Shown: one piece after another, positions 34,836 through 47,080 of the stretch
Layout: each line of letters begins with the position of its first letter
How positions within the stretch are numbered: position 1 is the first letter of the stretch
NCBI GenBank assembly: GCA_033398695.1
Contig: CM065814.1
Location: 105,092,501-105,156,500, forward strand
Direction: 5' to 3'
DNA from: Orobanche coerulescens
Taxonomy: Eukaryota; Streptophyta; Magnoliopsida; Lamiales; Orobanchaceae
DNA length: 64,000 bases
The notes under the pieces: model-generated
What the model saw: the letters and a program-made list of their open reading frames with translations, nothing else
Database searches by the model: none
What the model was told of the DNA's origin: nothing
Made by a program: the position numbers and the translations under genes

Positions 34836-37477
34836 TGTAATACCCGTGATTTCGATTTTCGGTAATTTCTTTTTTTTTCGGCGGAAGTCTGTTTTGACGA
34901 CTCTCTCATGACTGTTTCGTCATTCCGAGAATGATTAATTCTGCACTTTTTGTCATCCAAGCTCGTTTCGGTGTCATTTTGTTGAGTTCCGTGCTTTTTA
35001 GCGGTTTTTCCGCACTTGAGTTCGATTCTTGCGAATCTCGTCCGAAACTGTTGTTTCGACTTTCTCGTAAGTTCATTTAATGTTATTATTCATGTTTCAA
35101 GCTTCGGTTTGGTTATTCGATCACGTATCGTGATTTTGGGGCGTTTTGGGCCATTTTCATAATTTCCCAAAGTTTGGGGTAATTACTTTCCGTTGTCGAA
35201 TTTCGAGCCTTCGGGTAGTCGGAATCGTGTGTTCTATTAGTGCTCGGATTCGTCTTTTCGAGTACTTCGTAACCGTATCTTCGATTCGTATTCAGGTTCG
35301 GGTTTCGGGGTCGTTCGGGCCGTCGGAGTTGGTCCGAGCCGAGTCATGGCCGGGCATGCTCGGGCGGGCCGGCCGAGTAACGTCACGGTAGTGATCGGCG
35401 ATTACGTACGTAAGGCCACGGCGTGCGTGCATGCGCTTCCGGCATTTCCGAGCGGTGAGTTCGGCCATGGCGATTCGTCGTAAGCCATGGCGATTACGTC
35501 GTAACGGCCGTGATCGGCTTTATTTAAGGCCTGGCAACGTTTTTCTTCAGCCATTTCTCACTTCTTTTCTTCCCTTCTGCGGCTGAAGCTTGGGTAATCT
35601 TGTAGAGATGTTGTTGGACAATGAATACATGAAGTTTTGAGGTTCATATCGTCAATCATCCGTCCTATAACATCCTACGATCTACCGAATCAGGTCAGAT
35701 TTCCTAGAAATCTAGTTTTGGGGAATTTGGGTGTTTTGGTTGTTGTCGTCCGATTAATTCGATTTAACTTAGGATTATGATGTATTGATGAATATTTAGA
35801 TGTATTATATCTTTTCCCTTGTTATTCCATGGTTGGATCGTATCGATTTGTTATTTGGGTCGAGTTCTTGACCGACGCCTTAAAGGTGTCCGGTAAAATG
35901 TCTTAGAGGGGTTTTCGGGCGTTCTACGATTATTCTTCCTCGTATGATCGATGATTTATTGATTATATATTGTTAGGGTCGAGTTTCTTGCGAAGAAACC
36001 GAGTTGAACCCCTTAGATTCGTTGTCGTCTTTCTTTTGATTGCATCGGGCGTTTGAAGCTTTAGGTTGAGCCGTCTTCGTCGGGATACTTGCGTGCCGAT
36101 TTTGAGGCAAGTACCTTGCCCATACTATTCTTGTTTTATGGATATGATAATTAGTGATCGTCTAAATGTGGTTGTTTGGTCGTTTGAATTGACCTTTCAA
36201 AAGATTCGGTTTAGCCTTGTTAAAGGCTTGCTTTCAAAACGCGTGTGTTTTGTGAATGGCGTGGTTTGTGAATAACTATGTGAATTCTATGTATATGCTT
36301 GGTGTTAATGTTGCACTTGGTATTGTGTGTGGACGTATATTATTTCATTTCGGTGCGTTGTGGATTGACGTGGTGTTTTGCTAAGTGTTTGATGCCTCTG
36401 GGCGAATTGCTTGAATATCCTTGATGTGATATGTTATTTGTGTGAATGTGTGGATATGGTTGAAGGTCTACGGTGACACATGGCACGTGATCATGTGGTC
36501 AGGATGCAACAAGTGATTGATCCAACCGTGAGAGCCTGAGATAATCTACGGTGGTACATGGCATGCGATCATGTGGCCAGGATGCAACAAGGGATTGATC
36601 CAACCGTGAGATGTGTGTGATTTGTTTCGCTAGCCAGCTCGGGAGGGTCCTTCGAGGCTTCGGGTGGGATGTCTGTGGTAGCGTCCCGGTCCTAGGCGAT
36701 GCGCGTGCGTGATTATGTTTCGTTGATTTTACGTCCGTTGAGGACACGTGATGTTGGGCTCTGACCCTGTAACTTGTTGGTGGTTTCCTATTTGCGAAAA
36801 CAAAACATTTGTTTGTGACCCTATTGATTTTTGGAAAGAGAAGGATTTTATAATCCTAAATTGTTTTCTATTAAAACTCTCGATGGCATTTTAAACTGTT
36901 TTATAAATTGTTTCCCTTTATTTGCGATCTTTCGGTTTTGGAAATGTTTATCCAAACTCTTGCCTCGGGAAGTACTTTTCTTTACATTTGGATCTTTGAG
37001 GATTCCTGGTTATTGTTATTCGTGGAATGTGAATTGTATGGCTCGTATTTTTTTTGCACTTGTACTTGCACTAGCAAAACAGTGGAGTTTTGCTAACCCC
37101 CGATTATTCGGGGGGGTGGATGTCTATTTTTGCATTCAGGTTTTGGAGCATAGCACAGGGTCGGCACGAAGGATGATGAAAGATGAACGATACTAATCAC
37201 ACGAGGATCTGTTGATGTCGTATTGGTCTAGTTGTATTTTCTTTTCCGCTGCAGTATCTTTTCCCCGTTGTACGGGAGTTTATTGTATTTTGACCCCTGC
37301 GTGGGTATGTGTTTGGAATTGAGTTGTATGTTATTATTGAAAGACCAAGTCGGTCTACTGAGTCATTTTAGCCTTAAAGGCGATGTTTAGATGTTTGATT
37401 TTAGTTATCAGCCTGGTAGATCCTCGAGGAGAGGGTCTACGGCGTGTAATATCCCTGAGTGGATTGGGGGTGTTGCA
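34836..37477 (+). repeat. LTR 2 (shared, middle) of the tandem element
   Basis: 2642 bp. It serves as 3' LTR of the first interior and 5' LTR of the second. It ends TGTTGCA instead of TGTTACA. Its palindrome region (35378-35510) is shortened relative to LTR 1 and LTR 3. Confidence 0.85.
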
Positions 37478-40272
37478 TAAATGGTATCGGAGCTTAGGTT
37501 GTGGAAACCTAGGCTGTCGGGTCAGTGGTGTCTATTGAGTTTTTGTCTCGTCAGATTTTGTCTGACTGAGTCGTGTCGCGACGCGTCGTTTGAGCTTGTT
37601 GGTCGTGATTAGTATCGTGGGCGATCATCATCTTCGTGCGACCTGTGGATGTAAGTCTCCCTTCTTTGTGTTGTGCCTCGTGTGACACGAGCTATTTTTA
37701 TGATTATTTGTTAAGTGACGGAATCCTCTTATGGATTTTGATTTCTTGATATATGGTTATTCGACCCTCATATTTCGTTCATATGAGGAGTGGTATTGAT
37801 GGATTGTTCATGTTGAACTGTATTTCTTTTATCCGCTGCGTGAGTTCTTTTGTAATGGCTTTCGGTATTTTACCGACTGAGTTTTATTTCGAAAACCAAT
37901 TCCTTAACCGAATTTTTGGCATTATGGCCTTGATCATTTTGGCGAAATTCTTATGACGGTATTTAGTATTTTGTAAATGGCTTTTGTGAGTTTTTGAAAT
38001 ATTACCATCATCGGCCTTTTTGGCGTTTTTGTAAATGGTTTTATCTTGGTGGGTTCGTAGCAGGACCACGGCGCTATAATGTTCCGTGTAATTACTCAAA
38101 TTTTGGGCATTCTAGCCCATTGAATTATCTTTGAAAACCTTGAGTACCTTAGAAAATAAATTTCGAGACGTACTTTTAAAATGAATTAGTTTCTCGTGGT
38201 ACATCCAAGGTGCCACAATATGTTTCAAAATTCTTCTACCTCGAGGTCCAAAATGTTTTGAGATATTTTCAATGTTTTATAAACACTTTTACTTAGACCC
38301 GAGGGTCGAATATTCTGAAAGTTTTTCACTATCAGAAAGTGTCCTCATTTTTAACAAATGCGAAATGGTTTTCCAAAGTCTCGATAACGATGTTTCACGT
38401 TTTTACTTTTTTTTTTTGAAAGATGATACTCAAGATCAACCGGTGTTTTTCTAAATTATTTTCAAGAGGTGGTTTTCATTTTTTTTAAAACCTATCAATT
38501 CCCGTTTGCGTTTGGGAATGTATGTATGATGTTTGTATTGTCGTTATGGTGTTTGCTCCCGAGTATGATCGAATTGGTGGCATGAACGTCGAGGCGTTGC
38601 CACGCATTTGTTGTACTAGCCCTCTGTGAGAGGTGTGAACTGGTATTTACTGTTTGTCGCCTCGTGGTGATTTGCGTGTTGTCGCACGGGTGTGAGTTGT
38701 TGAAGCTTGAGTTTGTACGTTTGTGTACATGTGTGATTGTTTCATGATGGTTGTAATTTTGTGCTGGTTATCATTCGGGCCGTTGAGGTCGCCGAACGAT
38801 ACCGTCGTTGCTGTAGTGTTTGTGTGTGTATTACTTTACGATGGTAATCGTTGTATATGGTATGTGTTATGATTCTTTGTTGTGCTGAGTTGGCATCTCC
38901 GCTATGTTGTTTTGCGACGTTATGCCCCATTGTATCTAGCATTTGTATTTTCGGTATGCCGAGCCGAGGCGTTTCAATCGTGATGTGCCGGGGCATGCAC
39001 GTGTAAATTGTCCTTCTCGTCGATAACACATTTCAAGTGTGGACTCGAGGGATACCGAATTCAGTTTTGCAAATTGGCTACCGAGACTTTCGGAGTTCGC
39101 GCTTCAGCACAAGTATCAGAATCGGCTTTGAGAGGCCTTCGAAGGATGTTTCTGTCGGTTGCTTGTTGTGTCGTCACCTTGATTTCGCTGTTGTGAGTTG
39201 CGGGGGCGACCTTCTTTTATAAGAGGTCGAATGTAGTACCCGTGTTGTTTTTAGACTCCTGCATTTTCTCTTTCTCGATTCTATCGACTCGCTCGTGTTC
39301 GTTGATACTTACTGAACTTGTTCTGTATTTCGGTTTCATTGATCGGACGAGGTGTGATCTTGTTTTGGGTCAATCTGGTTTTCGTTGTGGCTTTTCCGAG
39401 TTCGGTTCGATTCTTGTGAATCTTGTTCGGAAGTAACATCTTTTGGTTCTACTAGTTCTTTTATTCAAAGTGGACTGGATCTTGAACTTTTGTATTTTCG
39501 ACTCTGTCGACTCGTTTATATTCGTTGACATTTTCCGAGCTTGTCCTGTCCCTTGTTTTTGTTGATCGAACAAGTGTGGTGTTTCGAAATAATTCGTTTG
39601 TCGTTGTGACTTTTCAATCGCTATTCCATTTCCTGTGGATCTTATGTAAAGGCACATGTTGTTATTTTCACCGGATCATATATTGTCTCGAGTCGAGATG
39701 TGAACCTTGGGGTTGTTGTTTGAATTTTATTGTTCTTCGTGATTCGAACGTGATTGTTCGATTTTTGCTGTCTCGATCGTTGTGGTTCGATCGTATGATT
39801 GTTCGGTTTTTGTTGATCTCGTTTCGTGATTGTTGAATGTTCAAGACTCCTTCCTAATTTCCTTATGTTCAGGAAATTAGTCTTGTTTTCGATCTTCCAA
39901 CCCTTGGGCGGTGGAATTCCGTATTTGTTCAGCGATTGGCTCGCGTGTTGATTGATGTACCGTTAGGTTAGTCAATCGTGTTGATTTTCGTTCGTTGTGT
40001 TTTGCGATTGTTCGGATAATCGACTTGATTGTATTATCTGTTTGATGACGCTTGTCAGTTGTTGGTTTATTGTGTCTCTATCGGTGGCGTTGTGTTGGTC
40101 GTCATGGAGCGTGTTTTCACGTCGTATGTCTCTTTGCGTTTCTTGCAACGTTTCGCCGTCGGGCGCGAGTTTTCGGTTTTTGTGTATCTCATCGAGTCTT
40201 CCTGACAGTGGATATTGCTTCTCCCTACTTATTTTAAGTTTCGGGACGAAACTTCTTTTAAGGAGGGTAGAA
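37478..40272 (+). other. Interior 2 of the tandem element, non-coding
   Basis: It is a near copy of interior 1 with scattered small indels, especially 38880-39480 against 33460-34030. It ends with GGAGGGTAGAA next to LTR 3. Confidence 0.75.
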
Positions 40273-42934
40273 TGTAATACCCGTGATTTCGATTTCCGGT
40301 AATTTCTTTTTTTTCGGCGAAAGTCCATTTTGACGACTCTCTCATGAATGTTTCGTCATTCCGAGAATGATTAATTCTGCACTTTTTGTCATCCAAGCTC
40401 GTTTCGGTGTCATTTTGTTGAGTTCCGTGCTTTTTAGCGGTTTTTCCGCACTTGAGTTCGATTCTTGCGAATCTCGTCCGAAACTGTTGTTTCGACTTTC
40501 TCGTAAGTTCATTTAATGTTATTATTCATGTTGCAAGCTTCGGTTTGGTTATTCGATCACGTATCGTGATTTTGGGGCGTTTTGGGCCATTTTCGTAATT
40601 TCCCAAAGTTTGGGGTAATTACTTTCCGTTGTCGAATTTCGAGCCTTCGGGTAGTCGGAATCGTGTGTTCTATTAGTGCTCGGATTCGTCTTTTCGAGTA
40701 CTTCGTAACCGTATCTTCGATTCGTATTCGTTCGGTTTCGGTCGTTCGGGCCGTCGGAGTTGGTCCCGGCCGAGTCATGGCGGGCATGCTCGCCAAAGCC
40801 ACTCGCCGAGTAACGACGGTAGTGATCGGTAGTTACGTCGTAAGGCCGATTCGTCGTAAGGCCCTGGCCGGTAACGTCGTAACGCTTCCGGCATTTCCAG
40901 CGATGAGTTCGGCCATGGCCGGTTACGTACGTAAGCCATGGCCGGTTACGTACGTAACCCGGCCGGCAGTCGGCCTATTTAAGGCCTGGCAACGTTTTTC
41001 TTCAGCCATTTCTCACTTCTTTTCTTCCCTTCTGCGGCTGGAGCTTGGGTAGTCTTGTAGAGATGTTGTTGGACAATGAATACATGAAGTTTTGAGGTTC
41101 ATATCATCAATCATCCGTCCTATAACATCCTACGATCTACCGAATCAGGTCAGATTTCCTAGAAATCTAGTTTTGGGGAATTTGGGTGTTTTGGTTGTTT
41201 TCGTCCGATTAATTCGATTTAACTTAGGATTATGATGTATTGATGAATATTTAGATGTATTATATCTTTTCCCTTGTTATTCCATGGTTGGATCGTATCG
41301 ATTTGTTATTTGGGTCGAGTTCTTGACCGACGCCTTAAAGGTGTCCGGTAAAATGTCTTAGAGGGGTTTTCGGGCGTTCTACGATTATTCTTCCTCGTAT
41401 GATCGATGATTTATTGATTATATATTGTTAGGGTCGAGTTTCTTGCGAAGAAACCGAGTTGAACCCTTCAGTTCGTTGTCGTCTTTCTTTTCGATTGCAT
41501 CGGGCGTTTCGAAGCTTTCCGGTTGAGCCGTCTTCGTCGGGATACTTGCGTGCCGATTTTGAGGCAAGTACCTTGCCCATACTATTCTTGTTTTATGGAT
41601 ATGATAATTAGTGATCGTCTAAATGTGGTTGTTTGGTCGTTTGAATTGAACTTTCAAAAGATTCGGTTTAGCCTTGTTAAAGGCTTGCTTTCAAAACGCG
41701 TGTGTTTTGTGAATGGCGTGGTTTGTGAATAACTATGTGAATTCTATGTATATGCTTGGTGTTAATGTTGCACTTGGTATTGTGTGTGGACGTATATTAT
41801 TTCATTTCGGTGCGTTGTGGATTGACGTGGTGTTTTGCTAAGTGTTTGATGCCTCTGGGCGAATTGCTTGAATATCCTTGATGTGATATGTTATTTGTGT
41901 GAATGTGTGGATATGGTTGAAGGTCTACGGTGACACATGGCACGTGATCATGTGGTCAGGATGCAACAAGTGATTGATCCAACCGTGAGAGCCTGAGATA
42001 ATCTACGGTGGTACATGGCATGCGATCATGTGGCCAGGATGCAACAAGTGATTGATCCAACCGTGAGATGTGTGTGATTTGTTTCGCTAGCCAGCTCGGG
42101 AGGGTCCTTCGAGGCCTCGGGTGGGATGTCTGTGGTAGCGTCCCGGTCCTAGGCGATGCGCGTGCGTGATTATGTTTCGTTGATTTTACGTCCGTTGAGG
42201 ACACGTGATGTTGGGCTCTGACCCTGTAAATTGTTGGCGGTTTCCTATTTGCGAAAACAAAACATTTGGGCTGTGACCCTATTGATTTTTGGAAAGAGAA
42301 GGATTTTATAATCCTAAATTGTTTTCTATTAAAACTTTCGATGGCATTTTAAACTGTTTTATAAATTGTTTCCCTTTATTTGCGATCTTTCGGTTTTGGA
42401 AATGTTTACCTAAACTCTTGCCTCGGGAAGTACTTTTCTTTACGTTTGGATCTTTGAGGATTCCTGGTTATTGTTATTCGTGGAATGTGAATTGTATGGC
42501 TCGTATTTTTTTTGCAATTGTACTTGCACTAGCAAAACAGTGGAGTTTTGCTAACCCCCGAGTATCCGGGGGGGTGGATGTCTATTTTTGCATTCAGGTT
42601 TTGGAGCATAGCACAGGGTCGGCACGAAGGATGATGAAAGATGAACGATACTAATCACACGAGGATCCGTTGATGTCGTATTGGTCTAGTTGTATTTTCT
42701 TTTCCACGCAAGATCTTTTCCCCGTTGTACGGGAGTTTATTGTATTTTGACCCCTGCATGGGTATGTGTTTGGAATTGAGTTGTATGTTATTATTGAAAG
42801 ACCAAGTCGGTCTACTGAGTCATTTTAGCCTTAAAGGCGATGTTTAGATGTTTGATTTTAGTTATCAGCCTGGTAGATCCTCGAGGAGAGGGTCTACGGC
42901 GTGTAATATCCCTGAGTGGATTGGGGGTGTTACA
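40273..42934 (+). repeat. LTR 3 of the tandem element
   Basis: 2662 bp. It has two perfect TTACGTACGTAA palindromes at 40923 and 40946 (23 bp apart), the second ending 17 bases before TATTTAAGG (40976). Confidence 0.85.
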
Positions 42935-43408
42935 AATAACCCATCCAATGATCCAGCGCTCTCAGCCTAGATCCCAAGATGATCCCGTCGGACCAACACG
43001 AGGTGGACATCCGATCCAACGCCCTCAGCATAGATCGTACAACGTACACAAACACAACTCATGCATACATATATGCCAAATCGTTATGTCCCTCAACATG
43101 AACATACAAACACTAAATAACGAATATCATGACGATTCAACAAAATAAATCCCATGTTCAACAACATGAATAAACCCCAAGCATACTCAAAAATACCAAT
43201 TTTAACACATTACGATACTTGCCTCGAAGATGGAAAGAACGAAACACTTCAATGACCTCAACACACTCGAAGGACGCCTCCTTCGATCAACGTAGCAAGC
43301 TCGAACCTTAACAAAAGAAAGGATATAGAATTCATCTCAAGTCGAACGAATGCCTATCAATCCGGTCTACGGCCAAAAGCTCAAAATATGCAATCTTCCT
43401 GAACCACT

Positions 43409-43489
43409 TAGCGTACGCTACGTACTCTACGTAACGTGCGCTAAGCCTGCCTTTTAGCGTACGCTATCGTCTAAGTCTAGCGTACGCTA
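43409..43489 (-). promoter_or_regulatory. Second (downstream) phased array in Tekay B
   Basis: Units start at 43409, 43432, 43455 and 43478, exactly 23 bp apart, with cores GTAC, GTGC, GTAC, GTAC and unrelated 11-base spacers. They lie over 800 bp downstream of the TATA box, in the transcribed part. Confidence 0.8.
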
Positions 43490-44342
43490 GCCATGGACTG
43501 ACAGTTCTCTCTGATCAGCCGACTGACTCGACTGATGACATAACGTACGTTACGTACCAAACGTAGCGTGCGTTAACTCATTCCCGATAGCGCACGTTAA
43601 CTTACGTATGTTAGCGTGCGCTAATCGTGCATGGCAGATTACTACTGGCGGAAAACTTGATCTAATGGGGATGAACTCATGAATTCTATGGTGATAATAC
43701 ATGTTATCCCCATGTACATCATGCTCATAGGGTTTGTGAAAGTTCTATACGGATTAAACGACTACGAGATACAAGGTTACGTATAATCATCTCAACACCA
43801 TAATTCATCTTTGATCTTCAATGAATATCTTAAGTTCAATCCGTTATATGTCCCAAAACGTATGATTCCTTTATGTAAAGGCATAAGAACTCTGAAAATT
43901 TCCATACACCGGTTACAAATCGGTTTGAAGTTTCGGAATATGCTAGGAGTTCGAACACTAAGAGGTTCAAAGGTTTATACGATGAATAAGTACCGACACA
44001 TCGAAAATATCCTTCTAACACATGATGTTCGACTATTTGTGAATCTAACTGACTAGGTAAATCCCAAAACATGATCAAAACGTCCTTCAGAATACTATTA
44101 ATATTGGTGAAGAATCACCTACTTCAAAGTAGTGAAGAACAAGGAGGAAATTCGAAGCAATCCAACGCCGAAGGTTTGAACACCAATCCTCCAATGATCT
44201 ACAATCTTCAACACGAGCTAGGATGCCGGCAAGAAGTATTTAGGATGAAGAGAGTGTCTTTCTAAGTTCAAGAATTCGAATGGGGGAGTGAAAAATCTGA
44301 AATATGAAAAAGGATGATGTCTTATATATAGAAAATGGTTAT

Positions 44343-44638
44343 TAGCGCGCGCTAGTCCATACTCGTAGCGTGCGCTAACGGTTTACTGACTTCACTGTAC
44401 TCAGCACTTAGCGTGCGCTATTCTCATATCAGTAGCGTGCGCTAAGGCGTTGACTTGGCTTTTTCCCGAAAGCCGTCCAGGTTCATTCCGACACAATCCG
44501 ACCAAGATCCCAGGCCTGATCTCACCTACCACACATCTCAATCATATTGACCCCGCATAGCGTGCGCTAAGGTTCCTCCATAGCGTGCGCTATGTATCCA
44601 AGTTAGCGTACGCTATTCTTAATCGGTAGCGTGCGCTA
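44343..44638 (-). promoter_or_regulatory. Promoter-proximal phased array in Tekay B
   Basis: Units start at 44343, 44366, 44409, 44433, then 44558, 44581, 44604 and 44627. The last four are exactly 23 bp apart. The first is 12 bases from the TATA box. Confidence 0.82.
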
Positions 44639-44794
44639 CATGCGCAGAATCACAAATTTAAGTCACACTCATGAAATCATACACTTAACAACACCAGATT
44701 ATGAAATACGGAGAATAATACTCAGATCAAAGTGCAACAATAACAATATTACAAGTTCCAAATACATATCAGAAATCTCGGGTATTACAGTTTT

Positions 44795-46364
44795 CAAAAT
44801 TTATGCCATAATCTCAAAGTTGATTTTTAATCCATAGTACTTGGGCACATGCGCCAACATCCACATATTCGGTTTCGGATGTGGAAATTGCTACAGTTGT
44901 TTGTTTCTCACTCCCCCAAGAAATCAGGTAAGATTCAAGAAAATGACATGTACCACTTGTACTCTTTTTATCTATATTGCATCCACACAAATCGGTGTCG
45001 CTATACGCAACAAGGTTAAAATCAAGGCAAGAAGGATACCATAAACCTAAGCCAATGGTTCCAATAAGATACCAGAATATTCATTTACACGCAATTAAAT
45101 GTGATTCATTTGGATTAGATTGATATCTAGCACATACGCAAGTAGCAAAGATTATATTCGGTCTAGAAGCGGTTAGATAAAGTAACGAACCAATCATACC
45201 TCGAAAGAATTTTTGATCCACGGATTTTCCATGCTCGTCTTTGTCAAGCTTTAGTGAAGATGCCATTGGAGTAGATATATCTTTGCAATTCTCCATAATA
45301 AATTTCTTAAGCAAGTCTTTGGTGTATTTATTTATGAATAAAAATTCCATCATCTCCTTGCTTAATTCGAAGACCAAGACAGTATGTGAATTCGCCCACC
45401 ATACTCATATCAAATTCACCATTCATAAGATTGGGAAATTCTTGGTAGAGAGATATATTAGTAGCACCAATAATGATGTCATCCACATAAATTTGGCAAA
45501 TCAGCATATCATCGTTAAAAAAAATTATAAAGGGAGTATTATCAACTTTACCTCTCCTATAATTATATGAAATAAGAAAATTACTCAAATGATCATACCA
45601 TGCTCGTGGAGCTTGTTTCAAACCATATAGCACTTTGTTAGTTTATACACATATTCCGGGAATTCATAGTCTTCAAATCCCGGAGGTTGCTTCACGTAAA
45701 CTTTTTCTTGAATGAATCCATTGATAAACACACTTTTGACATCCATTTGGAACAATTTAGTCTTTTCATGAGATGCAAAAGCAAAAAAAAGTCGGATGAC
45801 TTCAAGTCTAGCAACGGGAGCAAATCTTTCTTCATAGTCAATACCTTCCTCTTGACTATATCCTTGGGAAACTAGTTGCGATTTATTTCTGATTAGATAT
45901 CCATCTTCATCACATTTTATTTTATGCACCCATTTAGTTTCGATGATAGATTTATCTGTAGGAGCTGGAACCAATTCCCAAACTTTATTTCGCTCAAATT
46001 GCACAATCTCTTCCTGCATTGCCATTACCCATCTTTCATCATCAAGTGCTTCATTGACGTTCTTGGGTTCAATTTCGGACACGAATGCAAAGTTATTCTG
46101 AAATTCAAGCGTTCTTCTTCGAGTTTGAATCCCATCCTCAATATTCCCAATCACCAAGTCCTTAGGATGATCTCGAACATGCCTCCAATCTTTTGGTAAT
46201 TTGTCAAGCGGGTTTTCATGAAGTTTCTCTGGTTTTTTTGATAGTTGAACTTTCGGGAGTGTACCTGCATCATCAATAAGGTCTACCTTTCTCGGTGGTA
46301 AGATTGACTCATCAAATTTTATGTGAATAGATTCTTCAACGTTATTTGTTCTGAGATCGTACAC
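44795..46364 (-). pseudogene. Copia 1 reverse transcriptase and RNase H, N-terminal part
   Basis: RT covers 46364-45081: WVMAMQEEIVQFERNKVWEL, WVHKIKCDEDG, LVSQGYSQEEGIDYEERFAP, then after a frameshift near 45625 MLYGLKQAPRAWYDHL and the catalytic QIYVDDIIIGATN. A second break near 45330 leads to KFIMENCKDISTPMAS and the RNase H start. RNase H continues to 44795, where Tekay B interrupts it. Several shifts make it inactive. Confidence 0.85.
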
Positions 46365-47080
46365 ACGAAATACCTAGCCATTTAATGAGTATCCCAAGAA
46401 GATACCGGTGTCGGATTTTGAATCAAATTTTTCTAGATTGTCATTTCCGTTATTTAACATAAAAACTTTGCAACCGGAAGGGTGAAAATATGAAATATTA
46501 GGCTTTATACCTTTCCAGATTTCATATGGAGTTTTAAGTTGGGATCTTCAGATATGAACACGGTTTATTGTATAACATGCCGTGTTTATTGCTTCAGCCC
46601 AAAAAAATTGAGGAAGAGAATATTCATTTAGCATTGTTCTAGACATTTCCTACAGGGTTCGATTTTTTATTTCAACAACTCCATTTTGTTGAGGGGATCT
46701 TGGAGCCGAAAAGTTATGGTTAATTCCATATTTGTCACATATTATTTCAAACGGAGAGAAATCATATTCTCCTTCATGATCAGTCCGAATAGAAATAATA
46801 GAATTCTCATTTTGAAATAAATGACACCATTTAGAGAATTCATAAAAGTATCATCCTTGTGAGTGAGAAATTTAACCCAAGTGAAACGAGAGAACTCATC
46901 AACAATAACTAAAGTATATAATTTGCCATTCAAGCTAGCATATCTCGATGGTCCAATTAAATCCATATGAACAAGTTCAAGAATACGGCAAGTAGAAATT
47001 TCAAATTTCGGTTTAAATGATTCTCTTGTGTGTTTTCCTTTAATACATGATTCACACAAGTGTTTTCGATCAAATTTCAA
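46365..47080 (-). pseudogene. Copia 1 integrase
   Basis: The zinc-binding part and core are at 46742-47080: HLCESCIKGKHTRESFKP, ELVHMDLIGPSRYAS (first catalytic Asp) and VIVDEFSRFTWVKFL. The rest to 46365 is readable only in pieces, with stops near 46650 and 46375. Confidence 0.8.

Larger units (their letters stand above)
29384..42934 (+). mobile_element. Tandem non-coding LTR retrotransposon (three LTRs, two interiors)
   Basis: The structure is LTR 29384-32054, interior 32055-34835, LTR 34836-37477, interior 37478-40272, LTR 40273-42934. One AATAA duplication flanks the whole (29379-29383, 42935-42939). LTRs start TGTAATACCCGTGATTTCG and end GGGGGTGTTACA (GTTGCA in the middle copy). Both interiors begin with a TGGTATCGGAGCT primer site and end with purine-rich AAGTAGGG or AAGGAGGG. 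Interiors of 2.8 kb encode no recognisable protein, so this is a large retrotransposon derivative dependent on a chromovirus partner. Confidence 0.88.
28834..44789 (-). mobile_element. Solo chromovirus LTR 'Tekay B', split by a tandem non-coding element
   Basis: It covers 28834-29383 and 42935-44789 on the minus strand, about 2.4 kb, and is similar to the Tekay A LTRs. Ends are TGTAACACCCC at 28834 and GGTATTACA at 44789, flanked by a perfect GTTTT duplication (28829-28833, 44790-44794). No internal domain remains, so this is a solo LTR. TATA box at 44322-44330 (minus). Confidence 0.88.

Noticed and set aside
34535..34960. A 141-codon minus-strand frame, repeated at 39972-40328
   Set aside because: It is antisense to the element, crosses the interior/LTR junction and shows no known motif; both copies are explained by the tandem duplication.
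40582..41052. A 156-codon plus-strand frame in LTR 3 of the tandem element, with shorter matches at 29693 and 35146
   Set aside because: The frame is disrupted in the sister LTRs, spans the palindrome region and TATA box, and has no domain or protein-like composition.
45241..45570. 109-codon plus-strand frame and similar frames opposite copia 1
   Set aside because: They are antisense shadows of the RT and RNase H coding region.
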